Source of the DNA: Mortierella sp. BCC40632
Lineage: Eukaryota > Mortierellomycota > Mortierellomycetes > Mortierellales > Mortierellaceae
NCBI GenBank assembly: GCA_011634665.1
Contig: WAEK01000005.1
Location: 2,985,001 to 3,049,000, forward strand
DNA: 64,000 nucleotides
Direction: 5' to 3'
Positions 1 through 16,412 of this stretch are shown here, piece after piece. The translations under genes and the position numbers were made by a program. Below the pieces are notes generated by a model, which saw nothing but the letters and a program-made list of their open reading frames with translations, was not told where the DNA came from and made no database searches. The number at the start of each line of letters is the position of its first letter. Position 1 is the stretch's first letter.

Positions 1-152
1 TTCATTCTCTCGTTCTCACACTCCACTAGACAGAGTTCTTTCTTTCTATCTCTATCTCTTTCTCTCTCTCTCTCTTCCCCACACGCACACAGCTGTTATG
101 TAATCCCCATTTCTTGGTTTTTAGGAGAGTGATACCATCTCTTATTTGTTAG

Positions 153-3100
153 GTTGTGGAGTCGAGACTAATTGAGCTGTTCATGTCATTGGACCCTTTG
201 TCCCGGTTCCGGATTTTTGGACTCGCTTTTTTTTTTTTTTTTTCCCTTCTTTCTTCCTTCCTTCTTCCTTCTTCTTTTTATGTTTCGAATTTTGGCTTGT
301 CTAGAAATTGGTCTACAAGAACATTCTTCCAGGATGGATTCAGGAACTGGAGACTCAAAAGGAGCAATCCATCATAATGTTTACAAAGCGAGCTCATGCC
401 AGTATGAGTAGAAAACCCGGATTAGGGCCAGGATTAGGGTCAGGACCACCAGGATCCATCACAGAAGCAGTGTCTGGAGCGTCATCGTCCGAACCAGGGT
501 CAGAGTTGATGACTCTGGGGGAACCTGTTCATCAAGGTAGTATATTTCGTCCTGTCTTTCAATTTTTTTTTTTTTTTTTTTTTTTGGTTTAATTCGAGGA
601 TGGTGAGAAGAGAATTATGGGGGAAAGGAAAAAAAAGAGAAAAAAAATATGAGACAGTGAGCAATAAACGGCGGCCAAATCCCTCGTATTTTGTTCTTTA
701 CACTGATGTGATTTTTTTTTTTTTTTTTTTTTTTTTTGCTCATTGTTCCATTCCCTCCCTCCCCTCTCTTCTTTCTCCCCTTCAATTGTTTTTATTTTTA
801 CTATTGTTGCCATCCCACCCCTCACCCCCCCCCCTCTCCGCGTTTTATTTTTACAACCGCTGATTAATTTTGACGCGTTATGGGTGAATCGGTGAAAAAA
901 AAAAAAAAAAAATAGTTTCTCAGAAAAAAAAACGTTCATCTGGACGCAGGATCTGCGACTGTTACTATGGGAGGTCATGGAAAAGTACATGGAGATTCGG
1001 GCCGCTACTGCTGAACTAAGCTTGGTCGATAGCTCTGTGGAGGCGCCTCCGTCCGAGACCGAATTGAGAAATCTAGCAAGCGAGTCGGTAGGTGTGGTTT
1101 GTCCTTTTTGAATTTTTTTTTGTTTGTTTATTTGTTTGTTTATCAATAGAAGCACGGTTATGCAAAAAGAAAGAAAGAGACATCAGTATCAGAATTCGGA
1201 GGAAAAACAACAACAACAAAAAAAAAAAAAAAGTCAAGTCTACTAATCGTACGATGAAACGATTTTTTTTACCCACCCTAGTTGCTGCGGTCGTTTCCAG
1301 AAGAGTCGATGACGGCTCAGGGAATCCTACGGCAATATATCCAGCTCAAAGACAAGATTCGAAAACAGCAGGAGGCAGATCAGGAAGCTTTGGCCTTGGC
1401 AGAAAACGAAGATGTTTCTGGATCCTCGTCTCCCCCACAGCAACAACCAACAGGACCCAAATCCCCTCGCCCCTCGGTCGCTGCTCGGACTCATTCTCGA
1501 ACACTTAAGACTTCTGCCACACAGTTGTCAAAGCAACAACAACCACAGACTCAAGAGAAACTGACCTCCGAGGTTGATGTAACTAATCCCACTGCTCCCT
1601 CGCCGTACATCCCTCCAACAGAGTCCCGTGCAGGTCAGAGAGGGCTCCGGAAAGAGGGCTCCATGCCATCGCTTTACTACTCAGCTACATCATCATCATC
1701 ACCATCCACCTCTCTCCCGCCAAAACTTGTCTCTAGTGAGTACCAACCACAGCAACAGCAGCAGCAACCACCGCCACGACATCACTTTTCTCAAGAGTCG
1801 CTCGATCCTGGTTATGCTCCTTTAGCCGATCCCTCTCGAGAGATGAAGAGTCCTACGACGGCAGCATCTGGACTTGTGCGGATACCACGTCCAAGCTCTG
1901 GAATGGCATTAGAACCCGATGAAGTTATCACCCGACCTGGTGGTACAGGATCAGGAAGTTCAGGAATGAGTCTGCGCAAGGCCAAGAGCTGGAGTCTTCA
2001 GAGTCATGACCAAGGTAATTTAATTTCTTCGCTCCCTTTTTGAGTTTGTGGATTGAGGTTGTAGTAAAAAGAGGTAAAGACCAATAGCAGATCTCGATCT
2101 ATCCTGGTCAAAATCTCTTAGGCTCGGAAGTACACAGGCGAATGGAATACGAAACTCCAGAAGTACACCAAAGTGGAAGCATGGAGTATGGACCTCCACC
2201 GCGCTCGTTCCAACAACCAAGGTCTTACTATGCCTCTGTCGAGAAGCGAGAACAGCCGTCTTTAGCACACTCCCCACATCATCAGTATTCACCACAACCA
2301 CCTCAGCATCAGCTACCTCAACAGCAACAGCAGCAACGCCAGCATCCAGTCCATGACTATCCACCCTCTCATTACCAAGGGCCCGGCCCTGGGTATCCCT
2401 ACCAAGGACACGCCGGTCATGTCGAGGCAGGGATACAGGGAGTTCCCGGATCTCAACATGGTGACCTACGCAATATGTCTCACTATTCAAGAGAGCCTGA
2501 AGGCGGGGATGTCGATTGGAATGCACCCGGAGCAGGAGGTGGAGATGAGGTAGATAATCGCAGAAAACGAACTCGAGTTTATGACGGAGAAGACGCAGGC
2601 TATTATCAACAGGACCCTACTTTATTAGAAAGGGAACCCAGACCACCTGTCGGTTACCCAAGTGGACCAGGATCAGGACCATCGGGATCACGCGCTTCCA
2701 TGCCAACTGGAAGAAGCACCCGACCCATGTCACCCTCCTTACGTAACAAATCATCCTTACAACCGCTTCCTCCTCAATCAGCACCTTTGCAACACCCACG
2801 AGATCCCAGCAGTGGGCCTCTTACTGGAGGACCCCCACCAGATATGCGAATGACCCGTCGAGAGTATGATCGACCCGATTATGATTATGATCCTGGACGG
2901 TATCGACCACATGGAGAGCCATCTCAAGATGCCTACGGACACTCTTGGCGAGAGATGGCTCATGATCGGGGAAGAGAGGCAGTCGTTGAGGGACGGAGAA
3001 GTCAACAGGATCCTCATCCACCCCAGCAGCCTCCTCACGCTTATTCTCACCCGAATCAACCTTCTATCCCGGCTTTTGCTCCGAGACTTTACACTCCCTC

Positions 3101-3505
3101 GGCAGGTCCTCCACACCACTTGTATTCAGATGATCCCGCTGGTGAGAGTGGTAACCGAAGCAACGACCGACGCGAGTATCCTTGGGGGTATCAGGATCCA
3201 GACCATGATCAGCGGCCTTACGGATCTTCTTCGCACACATGGCAACATCCAACGGCTGGTGCAAGAGGTCGGGAAGAGTATCCACAGGAGCCTCCACTCC
3301 GTCATGGTCCTCCTCCTCCTGCTCCATCTTCTTCTTCGTCATCCTCGTCCCATGCGTCGGGACCACATCTTCCTGGGGCTCGACCTCCTCCAGCGCACTC
3401 ACAGCCACCCCCAGCAGCTGCAAGTGCTGCACCACACCATGTGGAACGAGTGTCATTCCAATACCGACCAAGTGCCCGCCAATCGAATCCTACTCCTCCT
3501 ACTCA

Positions 3506-3537
<32 letters not shown>

Positions 3538-3647
3538 CATTACAGCAGCAACAGCATGATGACCGCCATCCACCACCTCCTTCTAGTTACGACCACTCCC
3601 GTTACGATCGCGATCGCGACTATGGATATGATCAAGGCCAACGATAA
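153..3647 (+). CDS. Ubinuclein/HPC2-like histone chaperone subunit, 3' part
   Basis: Partial gene, 5' end outside or unresolved. Supported exons are about 305-536, 924-1087, 1282-2014 and 2122-3647. Their phases agree (1, 0, 1) and introns are GT-AG, with the second exon beginning at the AG in tttctcag. An earlier exon around 153-206 (ESRLIELFMSLDPLSR) fits the same domain, but I could not fix its splice donor. The spliced text KKTFIWTQDLRLLLWEV followed by SFPEESMTAQGILRQY resembles the conserved middle domain of ubinuclein/Hpc2 (pattern: W..-IR-LL, then LWP-GWMQ-R-LF), the HIRA-complex subunits that deposit histone H3.3/H4. The remaining roughly 750 residues are low-complexity P/Q/S-rich sequence with a polyglutamine run and an R/D/Y-rich end, probably disordered. 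Codon 3645-3647 is the stop. The family call rests on pattern memory, not a search. Confidence 0.55.
3503..3556 (+). repeat. CAG/CAA polyglutamine tract in the ubinuclein-like gene
   Basis: About 18 consecutive glutamine codons, mostly CAG, interrupted by Pro-Leu. It lies in the last exon and is likely length-polymorphic. Confidence 0.85.
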
Positions 3648-4143
3648 GACCTACACTCTTTTCTTTTCTTTTCTTTTCTTCTCTTTTACTTTTTTTCTTT
3701 CTTTACTCGCACACTCGTAATTCATTAATTCGATCGACACTAGCTCTCTGGCAAGGCTTCCCCCCTTCACACCCCTTCCTCACCCTTTCCTTTCTTAGAT
3801 AGATTTGCTTTTTTTGCTCTCGAGAAAGAAGAAAAAAGAAAAAGAAATGATACGAAAGAGAAAGAAGAAGAAAAAGAAAAAGAAAAAGAAAAAGAAAAAG
3901 AAAAAGAAGAAGAAGAAGAAGAAGAAGAAGAAGAAGAAGAAAAAGAAAAAGACGAAGACGAAGAAGAGGAAGAAGTAACGCATGAGGAGCTAGAGAGATC
4001 ATGGCTATGAACATTATTTTTTACTATTTGGTTTCAAGAAAATAGAGGAGGGGGGGAGCTTATGAAGCCAGATTCTTTATCCTCTAGAACACACAAGCAC
4101 ACTCTTTTCTTTCTTTCTTTCTTTCTTTCTTTCTACCCCAGTC
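3648..4143. other. Convergent 3' intergenic region with AAG/GAA microsatellite
   Basis: This is the gap between the ends of the ubinuclein-like gene and zuotin. It holds a TTTTC run just after the stop, a long purine tract of AAG/AAAAG units at about 3826-3975, and a CTTT tetranucleotide run at about 4102-4132. I see no coding sequence; the ORFs here are homopolymer artefacts. Confidence 0.7.
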
Positions 4144-7417
<3,274 letters not shown>

Positions 7418-8005
7418 TCAGGAACAGAGGGGGAGACAAGAAGGGTGGAGAGAAGAGGGAGAGAGGAGGAAAGGGCGTCTATCTGTCACACGAGACAGGT
7501 ATTGAAGAGGCTTGGGGGAAGGGGATTGACACCACGAAGAACCATCCCAACACATCCAGACTAGGACATGCAACCCAACTCTGAGTATGGGAAAGACTCT
7601 TTTTTTTTCTTCTCCCTCTCTCAAGAGAGGTCTTTCATTCGATGAGAGCTCGTGGGTGTCATCCATCAAGAGTCGGGACAGTTCCCAGTCTAGCCCAACC
7701 TAGCCTTGTCTAGCCTAGCCTGGCCCAGTCCATTCGCGGTCCATTTGCTATGGCTCTTTCTGTCACAGACAACCAAGCAATGACCTCCCATTGCTCGAGT
7801 CCTCCCTCTCCCTTCCAAAAAGCTCTGTTACTTCTTTCAAGAGAAGCCTCGGAACTCTGGTGTGTTTCTTGTTCGGCAAGGAGTTTCGGCAACTTGCACG
7901 CTTGGTGACTGCTCTCCTGATCTTTTCTATAAGTGTGTGAAAGAGTGAAAAAAAAAAAAAAAAAAAGGATTCTCTATTAGACACAAGTCGACGATCAACG
8001 GCACC
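7418..8005. promoter_or_regulatory. Divergent promoter region between zuotin and the 8006 gene
   Basis: These 588 bp separate two head-to-head genes and must hold both core promoters. Visible are a short repeated TAGCCTNGCCCAG-like stretch (7688-7735), and a poly-A tract (7948-7966) about 40 bp before the downstream ATG. I see no clear TATA box for either gene. Confidence 0.45.
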
Positions 8006-10805
8006 ATGTCCTCGTCTGCTCGGCCATCACGTTCGGCTAAAGACAAAGCGACTGATCGCATCTCTAAGGCCTATAAGCTGACTACCAATGTGAGCGAGTT
8101 TGAGGATCGGGACTTGGCCATGGATGATGCCTTGAACTCTGATCAGCCTTCCACTACCATCAGTACAGGCTCAAGTGCAACAAAGGTGCAAGAGGCCAAG
8201 AGAAGGAAATCTAAAGATCGGCAGGTCGGTGAGGACACCCCAAAAACACCTCCAAAGCGACAGCGCGGACGCAGAGTAATCCAAAGCGATGACGACGACG
8301 AGGAGAATGAAGGAGGCCAAGATGTGTCCAGTTCCCAGACAATTTCTCAACCACTTTTGCCGACACTTCCATCCCTGTCGCAGCCCATGGATAGTCAAGC
8401 CGGACTGATATCTGACCTTGCAGATCAAGAATCTGATCAGCTGGACTGGTCATTACCAGTGGACAGAACGGAGACTAATCAGGATGGCGACCATCGAAAC
8501 TCTCTAAACCTGGGACAGTCTCGGAAACGGTCCAGGAAAAATCTACCCGAACCCGATACCCCTGCGGCAACAGTAGTGGAGGCCGCAACAGATTCAAATC
8601 GCCCGACCAGCCCTACCAGCCCAACAAAGACCAAGCGAGTCAAAATATCGGAGCCTCTGTTGAACTTTGAGACTACTCAAAAGAGTCTTTTTGCCGAGTC
8701 GACTCGGAGTCAAAACAGGAGAGGAACAAATAACAGCACTACCAACACGGAAAGTCACGACGAGCGGGTGCTTTCGCGGACTCTGGAGAAAACACACCAT
8801 CCAACTCGACATGAAGGTACCAAGCGACGGATTCTACTCGATGACGACGATGAGGATAGCGATGACAACGATAGTGTCAACGCTGACAAGGAATTCAACG
8901 ACCTTGTGGCTGTTGAAGAATTTGCTCCGCCTGGAGAGAAGGATGTTCTGATGACCGGAAAGCAAGTGAGTGGCACTGACGACAGAGATGAGTTGTCAGA
9001 GGATTCTGAGGACCCCGAAGACCCGACCTACAAGGAAAACAAGGAGGACGCTGAAGCTCCGGAGAGTTCTGATCACTCTGATCACTCCATGGGCTCAAAA
9101 AACGCCAAAAAGAATGCTCGATCCACCAAAGGTGCAGACCGAGTCATCAAGAGAGAAGTCAACGATTCAAAACAGAAAATCTCTTCCAAAGACGAATCTA
9201 CAGAGGCCTCCAAGTCTGTCACAGTCCTTCAGCACTTTCATCTCTTTAGTCACGCAGTCGCCAATGCCTTGAAAGGAAAAGGAACCAATCCCGAGAAAGC
9301 AGCCGCACCGTTGTATTTTACTCTGAATTCATTCCTGAGTCGGGAGGAGCTTGTGTCTAGGTCCTTGGCTCTCAAAGCACTGGAACCACAGTCCTTGGAT
9401 GAGACTTATCGGTGGCCTGTCCGTGAAGAACTTCTCCCAAGGTTTGATTCTATCTATTTTTGTGAATAATGTTGAGACCCCAAGATTTGATCCAACATTA
9501 ATACCGGTCCGACTTTTTTTTTTTTTTTTTTTTTTTTTGCGATTCCCTTTCAACAGAGTTCCCAGGACTTCATTTGCTGATGGCAACACTCAGGCCAACT
9601 TTTTCGAGCAACAGGGCATGGGCTTTGTTGAAGAATTGACAGGTGTGCCCAAGGCTGATTCCGACTACTCAGAATCGGATGATGAACTGGGAGGAGGTGG
9701 GTTTCCAAAAGCAATGATGGCTTCTCTTCCAAAGGAGTTGATCGGTTTATCAGAGAGGCGGGAAAAGAGACTATTGAGAAAATATGAGCGTGAACAAGAA
9801 GAACTTCGAGAGTCTCAATCGCAAAGAAAAAATGCCCAGTCAAAGACTGGACAGAACCAAGATCAGGGACATGTCATGGATATAGATAACAATGAGGCGA
9901 GCCTGGATCCCAGATTCCAAAAAAAACAAGGAAACAAATATAAATATGTGGTAGAGTTTCTACGGGAGGAAGCTAATCGGAAAAGACTCCGATTCCGGAG
10001 AGCCATCAAACATGCTCGACACAAGGATGAAAAAAATGCACAGCAACGACTTGAACAAGTGTATGATTTTTTTAAGGAAGAAGTCAAGACTTTTGCACAC
10101 ACTCAGTACCGAAAAGGAGTTCAATTTCGAGATGGCCAATCTGGCTCAAGTTCATCGACATCTGAACCCAAGAGGACTATGGAAGGCGAACAGATTGAGG
10201 AGCATGGCGCGAATGAACTGACAGTGTTGCAGGAGAATGCCTCCATGTTTGCGGCAGAGGATACACTACGGAAAGTGTTGAGTGAATTGCCCTATGTGGT
10301 TCGACAAGGGTCGTTAGGAACCATGCCCGAGTATGTTCAGCTTGGAATCCCCAAGCCAATTAGTGCTGAGGCGGATTATGAGCGTGGATGGCAAACAATG
10401 ATGACTGCTGCTCATCTCTCGGGCGTTGATGAAAGGTAAATGAAAGAGGAGGGAAAGAAAGGGGTTGGGGAGCCTCACAAGCTGCATTTTATTATTATTA
10501 TTATTATTACTATTACTCTTTATTTTGGAAGAATTGGTTAGTGGACATTCTGTAAATCTGACTCTTGCCATAATTCAACCCCCTTTGGTTATGCCATTTA
10601 TAGCGTCTTGAAAAGAGTCTCACAACGGATGACAGAGCTTCTTTCGCAATCAAGGCAGGTTCGGTATTATGAAAGGCCGAACAAGAAAGGATCTCGAGGT
10701 CGTCAACGATTTCCATCTCCTTCGCCATCACCGCCTCCATCACCAGTTCCATCACCACCTCAATCGCCTACTTTATCTCCCCTGCACACAAATGTACAAA
10801 TATAA
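8006..10805 (+). CDS. Acidic nuclear-type protein, not recognised
   Basis: Three exons, 8006-9441, 9557-10435 and 10604-10805. Both introns are phase 2 and GT-AG, and the lengths sum to 839 codons including the stop. The N-terminal half is disordered and highly charged, with basic patches (PPKRQRGRR, KRRKSK) that look like nuclear localisation signals and aspartate/glutamate runs (SDDDDEENE, DDDDEDSDDND). A more conserved-looking helical segment, from VLQHFHLFSHAVANALKG in exon 1 into exon 2, is rich in predicted helix (NRKRLRFRRAIKHARHKDEK). The C-terminus is a short SPSP/PPSP proline repeat. I cannot assign a family. The composition suggests a chromatin, replication or RNA-associated factor, but that is only inference. 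Confidence 0.8.
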
Positions 10806-11949
10806 AATTACTAAAAAGTACTTGCAAAACCGAGTTTGTGGGTACAAAAGGGGGTGTGTGTGCGCGCAAACGCGAGAAAACGAAAACAGGGTGAAAAAAA
10901 AAAACAGACCTCGCATTTTCCGTTGAGAAAAAAAAAGTCTTTGTACCACAGCTGGCCCCCTTCAGGGAAAGGGAAAAAGAAGGACATTGGGACTCTGACT
11001 GACGTCCAATGGAATCAAGACGGCAAGGTCCTGCAAAAGAAAATGAGGTGATACACGTGCCCCCCAAAAAATTGGAAGCATCGCGGAAAGACGCAAGGGT
11101 GCATGGCATGGCATGGCAGGAAAGGTAGCGGCGGGAAGGAGATGCATCTTACTTCATCCTGCCTATGCTAATGTCTTTTTTTTTTTTTTTCTTTTGCGGG
11201 ATTGGGAAAGCAAAAGACTGATCTGAGGAGGGGGGGGGATGTTGGAGAAGGAGAATGTCTTCCCGCGACCGGACATTGATGCATAGTACGTTGGGAAGGA
11301 ACGATTTGATTAGTCTTCACATGGTGGAAAGATTGGTCTTCCTTTTTTGGATCGAAAATATAAATTTTTTGCGAAAAGATCAGTTTCCCTGGAGCTATTT
11401 GATCAGTCCTGGAAGAAGACGCGTCGTTTGGGCGTTTGCTGATTCGCTGAGACAAGACGTTGGCAGGTGTCAAGCCATCTGTTCTCCCAGGTGACCAGCC
11501 TAAGTCTGAGAGCCTTTTTTTTTTTTAAAAAAAAAAAATGGAAACTACTTCCCCCTCCCCCCTCTCCATCTCCACCGGTTTATAGGTGCTCTCATCGTCT
11601 CAAGCGCATGTAATTGCTTGGGAGCAGGCACAGACATGGATGGATTGCTACTCCTCTCAAGGCATTTCCTCCTTTTACCCTTATGTCAGCTTTATGCTCC
11701 GGCTCTTAAACCACATTCCAAAGAGAAAAAAAAAAGTAGATGGTAACTCGGGCGCTGTTGATGCTCAAACATGAGCTTTGTTTCTTTGTTGTTGGCTCAA
11801 TGGAGGAAACAAGGAGAGATGTGAGAGAGAGAGGGAGAGAGAGAGGAAAGGGGATGTGTACCTAGCTTAAACTAGAGCAAAAGCGAGAGAGAGAAATAGA
11901 GAAAGAGAAAGAAAGAGCTCTTTCAATACTATCTCCACTTGTGCACATG

Positions 11950-11985
<36 letters not shown>

Positions 11986-13788
11986 CTCCTCGGCTCGCCT
12001 TCCTCGGCGGAATGCAACCAGTAGCAACAATGACAAATGGGATGCTTTTATTACTGCTTTCTTTTTGGACACCATTGCTCAATCCTGGAGAACAGTGACG
12101 AAGGAATGAAAGGGATCCTCGGGTTACCGGCGAGAATTAGTTACTGCCCTCCCCTTCTTCTTCTTTTCCCATTTCGCCCAGTTTTTCTATTGTCCAACGG
12201 CTTGGTGAGGAGGAGGAGGAGAGAGACATTCATGAGTTCAAGCTGTGTAGAACCTTGTAGTGTCTGCTGTGTGACCCAAGCTATCATCATCGTCTTTTGT
12301 GTGTGTGTAAGTGTGTGTGTGTTGTGTGCTCCTTCATTTCCTTGTTCCCCCGCATCCGTCTCAGTCATTTTTTCAGTATAGAAAATGCTCATGGGGAGGA
12401 GGGGGGAAAAAAGAAAAAAAAAGTTGCCGAGAGTACAAAAGGACAGCTTTGAGGCGTGGGTTGGTCAATGCACACCGCTGCAGACCATGGAGAAAAGGCG
12501 AAATGAGCCAAAATAAAAAAAAAAAAAAGGCTGCGAGGACTGTTTTCCCAAAAGTCGATTTGGCAGAAACATCCTCTTGAATGAGCCAACGCCGCGTGAA
12601 AGAACAGCCATATTGCATGAGAAAGAGGAGTACGTTGAGGAGGGAACGAGGGGTGGGAAGTCAGGACAGAGTTGGCGGTAACTGAGGGGAGGGGGGGAGA
12701 GAGGTAGAGATGCTGTGTCGGACTGAAGGCGGGATGGATGCTGGGCTCGGATCGAGACGGTGAGGCGTATGTGAGAGAGGAAAGGGCCGGATCGGCAACA
12801 AGGCAAGGAGAGCTGGTGATACGCAGGTGAAAGAGGAGAAGTGTGGCTCACAAGAAGAAGAGCGTGCGGATGGTCGACTCCTAGCCAGGGACGCAGAATA
12901 GGCCCTTTTTGATTCTTCTTCTATTTCTTAGGTAATGGGGCGAGAGAGACAACGAAGGGGCACTAGCCACCGACGTAAAGACAGACAGGACACACACCCC
13001 CTGGCCTGGCGAGGCAGGAGGTCATTGGACAACAGACGAACAGAACAGGACGGACAGGCGAACAGACAGACAAAGGCGAACAGACGGACAGGCGGACAGA
13101 CGGAGCTTTTTAGCGCAGAGCTCCCTGTGATCCAGGCAGCAGTGCAGAGAGAAGAGAGAGAAGAGAGAGAAAGAGAGAGAGTACACAGTAGGTCCTTTTC
13201 CCCCATTGCATCCCCTTTTCTCTCTCTTGGCTCCAGGCACGGTCTGCAATACGGTACTCTACAGCTCTCTCCCTTTCTCTCCTTCTTGTTCTCCTCTCAC
13301 TCTTTCTCTCCTCACTCTCTCTCTCTCACTATCATTCCCGCAAAACACACACACACACGTACTCTCCTACTCTTTCTCACTCACTCACTCACTCTCATTC
13401 TCACTCACTCACTCACTCACTCACTCACACACTCTCTCTTTCCCTTTTTTTTTTTTATTTTCATTCCCCTGTCATTAGCCAGCCTGTGCATCACCATCAT
13501 CGGTCTTCATCAACCTCATTCTCTCCTCTCCCTACCCCATCCATCCATCCCTCATCCGATGCTCTTCGCTTTCACCCTGTAGCCGCGCTTCCATCTCTTC
13601 TACTCGATAGATATCATTCTTCATTGAGCTTGCCCCCAATATCCCACCTGTAGGGCAACTTGTTATTGACTGGATCTCTTCCCCAATGACCAAATCCAAT
13701 TCAGTCCTATTCACATGCATCCCCTTCTAAACCAACCTCGTCCCCCCTTCTCTCCTCTCCCGAGACTAGACCGAGCCCCAGGAACTGG
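10806..13788. other. Long non-coding region upstream of the serine-rich gene
   Basis: Nearly 3 kb without a credible gene. It contains several poly-T/poly-A tracts (for example 11951-11985), G-runs, GT-rich stretches (12298-12321), a CAGA-type minisatellite near 13.05 kb, CT-rich and ACTC repeats (13255-13440), and finally pyrimidine-rich sequence leading to the ATG at 13789. The last part resembles other CT-rich leaders in this window and is probably promoter and 5' UTR. Confidence 0.5.
13019..13106. repeat. ACAGACGG-type minisatellite
   Basis: Imperfect tandem units around GGACAGACG / GAACAGACA. They are strongly strand-asymmetric, with few T on the plus strand. Confidence 0.75.
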
Positions 13789-16412
13789 ATGCCACGCAAG
13801 AGTCGACAGCGCACTCCTCTCGAACAACTGTCGGCATCCAAGACTACAGTCGCCACCTCTGGGCCAGCCACTCATGCCCATTCGACCTCTGCCTCCTCCG
13901 CTTCAACATCCATTCGCACTGCCCATTCCCCTGCAATCTCTTCCCCAGCAACCACCTCTATCGCCCCTGGCAGAGCCATTACCCCATCAACAGCAGCCTC
14001 GGGTGCAACACCACCCAAGCGGAGGCTCTTTTCTAGTTCAACCAGCATTGGGCACAAGCCCAAGGGCAGTCAGCAACAACGGCAACAGCAGCAGGTCCAA
14101 CTCCCCAGTGGTAACAGCATCAACATGGGCAAACCCTCGAAACAGTCGTACAAGGAGTCAAAGTACACCGCCTCGTCTTCTCCGGCAACTGCTCGCCCCA
14201 GAGCAGGAGCGCCATCTGCTGCATCAATTGTAGTAGCAACAACAGCTACCGCTACCGCTGCTTCCTTACCACTTGTTCTGCCTACGCTCCCAGCATTGGA
14301 AGGCCTGGAAGAGTTGCTACCTTTCCTTAGTGACTCTTCTGTCGCGGACACAACAACCACTCTGGGCCCATCGCCTCCTCTCTCGTCTTCATCCTCGCTT
14401 TCCTTCTCGCCTCTCCACGGCGCGGCCGCCTCCACCGCCAACCCTGCGGACACTACTGCCACTGCAGCTGCGACACGACCCCTACAAACTCATTCCCAGT
14501 CTCATTCGTCGTCTCTCTCACCGCATTCAACTTCGCATTCGCATTCGCATTCACATCCAGGCGTGGCCTCACGCCCACTTTTGGCGACGCCTGTCTCGTC
14601 GACCTACTCATCTCTCAAGTCCTTGTCTCCGCCCAGTAGTCAGTACACAACCCCGTTTTCTTCCAGGGGACGCGACCAGCAGGACCGCGCGCAGACCGCC
14701 CCTTCGTCCCACCTCCCTGTCGCGAGCCGAAACATCACACGGACCAACCACCCTGAACCGATTTCGCCGTCACCTTCCTCGCCGGGGCCAATGCATTCTA
14801 CCTCTACTGTATCCACCGCCATGGCCTCACCGAGCCGTGGCTCGTTTCCTGGTGCCTCCCAGGGACTCGACCAGCCTGGTTTGCTCCGTCTCCACACCCC
14901 GGACTACCTAATCCACAACGAGCGCCGCGTCAGTGAAGGTCATGGCCACGAAAGCGACTTTTTAGGATCCATCCAGGCTAGCATTGCCGGCTCCTCATTG
15001 ATCCTTGGGCCACGCGATCCATTGACAGGGACAGCAATGACTTTGGACAACAGATCCCAGGAAAGTCGCCATTTGACAGTCGTGTCTCCACTCCAGCAGT
15101 CAAACCAGGCCAAGGCTAAGGATCAGGGTCGTGCCCGCTCTAGAGCAGCTTCTCCGTCTCCGTCTTTGGCATCGTCGTCGGTCCTGTCGACAGATGAGAC
15201 TGGTAGCTTTCATTCAGCCCTGGCTGCTCATACCCAGCCGTCACCTGCTATCCAACCTCTCTCACCTCAACAACGACCCCATTCACTCCCACAAACGCTT
15301 CCACACACTTACCAGTCAGTGCAGCAACAACAACAACAACAGCAGCAGCAACAGCGGAGTAGTCTTGTGGATAAGCACCCCAGCCATCCTGATAACAACA
15401 ATAATACTCTTAATTATACCAGTAATAACACTAATACCTCCAGCTCTCAGACAAATACTTTCCGACACAGTCCCTCAAACGTGCCTTTATTGTCCACGCC
15501 AGAGTCTCGCTCCACGAGGCATGCTTTGAACCCTGGATTTGAACCATCCTCACCCAATTCGGAAGGGCCATCGTCTCGGAGAGCACAAGAGCAGCAACAG
15601 CGATCAAGAGTATCTTCCTCCACCGCTGCCGCCGCTGCCAGTAGTCCATCGGCATCTCCAACCAGGACTCGGCCCACTGCCTTGCCTCCTATTCCCTCGC
15701 CAACAACGTCCTCTTCAGCTACGGGAAATCAAGGAAAGCTCGGTTTTGGCATTGGGTCGGGTCATGTTCAACAGAGCAAGAATTCGTTGAAACGAGCCTT
15801 GTCCCCCTCGAGATCAGGACTGTCTTCAACTGACCCCACGGATCATTCTGCTTCGAACCCACATAATCTCCGGGAACGACTCACTCGTCTTTTCCGAACG
15901 GGTCATAAATCGGAAAAGGAGCGGGAACGCCATGGGGAGAGACACCGACCTCCACCCACGACAACTCAACAGCGACTGTCTGGTGGAAGCCATGAGAGCG
16001 CGCGATCGAAAACAGTACAGATGAGACCAGACAGCAGACAGCAACAGGAGGTTCGGGAGAGCTTGACTGCATCTAGTAGTGTGACAAGCAACAGCAAGGG
16101 TCCTTCACTAATGGGCCCTTCTCCTCCTTCAGTTTTTGTGAAGGCCGCGACCTTCTCGACCGAGGTAGAAGAAGAGGAGGAGGAAGAAGAAGAAGAAGAG
16201 GAGGCAGAGGAGAATGAAGAGGACGACCCCGAGGAGCGGAACGCGATGAACGAGAAGCGTTGGAACACGGGGCCATTGCAAGCACGACGACCAGACGAAT
16301 CCAATCATTCTGAGACGAATCAATATCCTTATGGAATGTCACGAACGAGGACGACTCCAATGTCGATCGGTGCTCAAGAAAGGGGAAGAGAAAATAATGC
16401 TACTCTTAACAG
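13789..16412 (+). CDS. Serine/threonine/proline-rich disordered protein or 5' exon of the LRR gene
   Basis: The exon opens with ATG at 13789 and reads 874 codons with no stop. It is extremely rich in S, T, P, A and Q (HSHSHSHSHP, a glutamine run near 15324-15357, a 15-residue glutamate run near 16168-16210). A basic helix NLRERLTRLFRTGHKSEKER lies near residues 695-720. No catalytic domain is visible. The exon most likely ends at 16412, because the sequence AG|GCAAGT there is the textbook consensus for a GC-AG intron donor and beyond it the frame runs into poly-T until a stop at 16702-16704. Its phase (2) matches the first possible acceptor of the LRR exon at 19026, so the two may be one gene. 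If it is a separate gene, its last exon is not identified. Confidence 0.6.

Noticed and set aside
600..1276. Several 60-190-residue ORFs on both strands
   Set aside because: They consist of poly-T/poly-A translations (F and K runs) in introns of the first gene.
2020..3471. Long minus-strand ORFs opposite the ubinuclein-like exon
   Set aside because: Shadows of a codon-biased low-complexity coding strand; no domain or start signal.
4102..4132. CRISPR-like or regulatory tandem repeat
   Set aside because: Simple CTTT microsatellite without spacers; no CRISPR array exists in this window.
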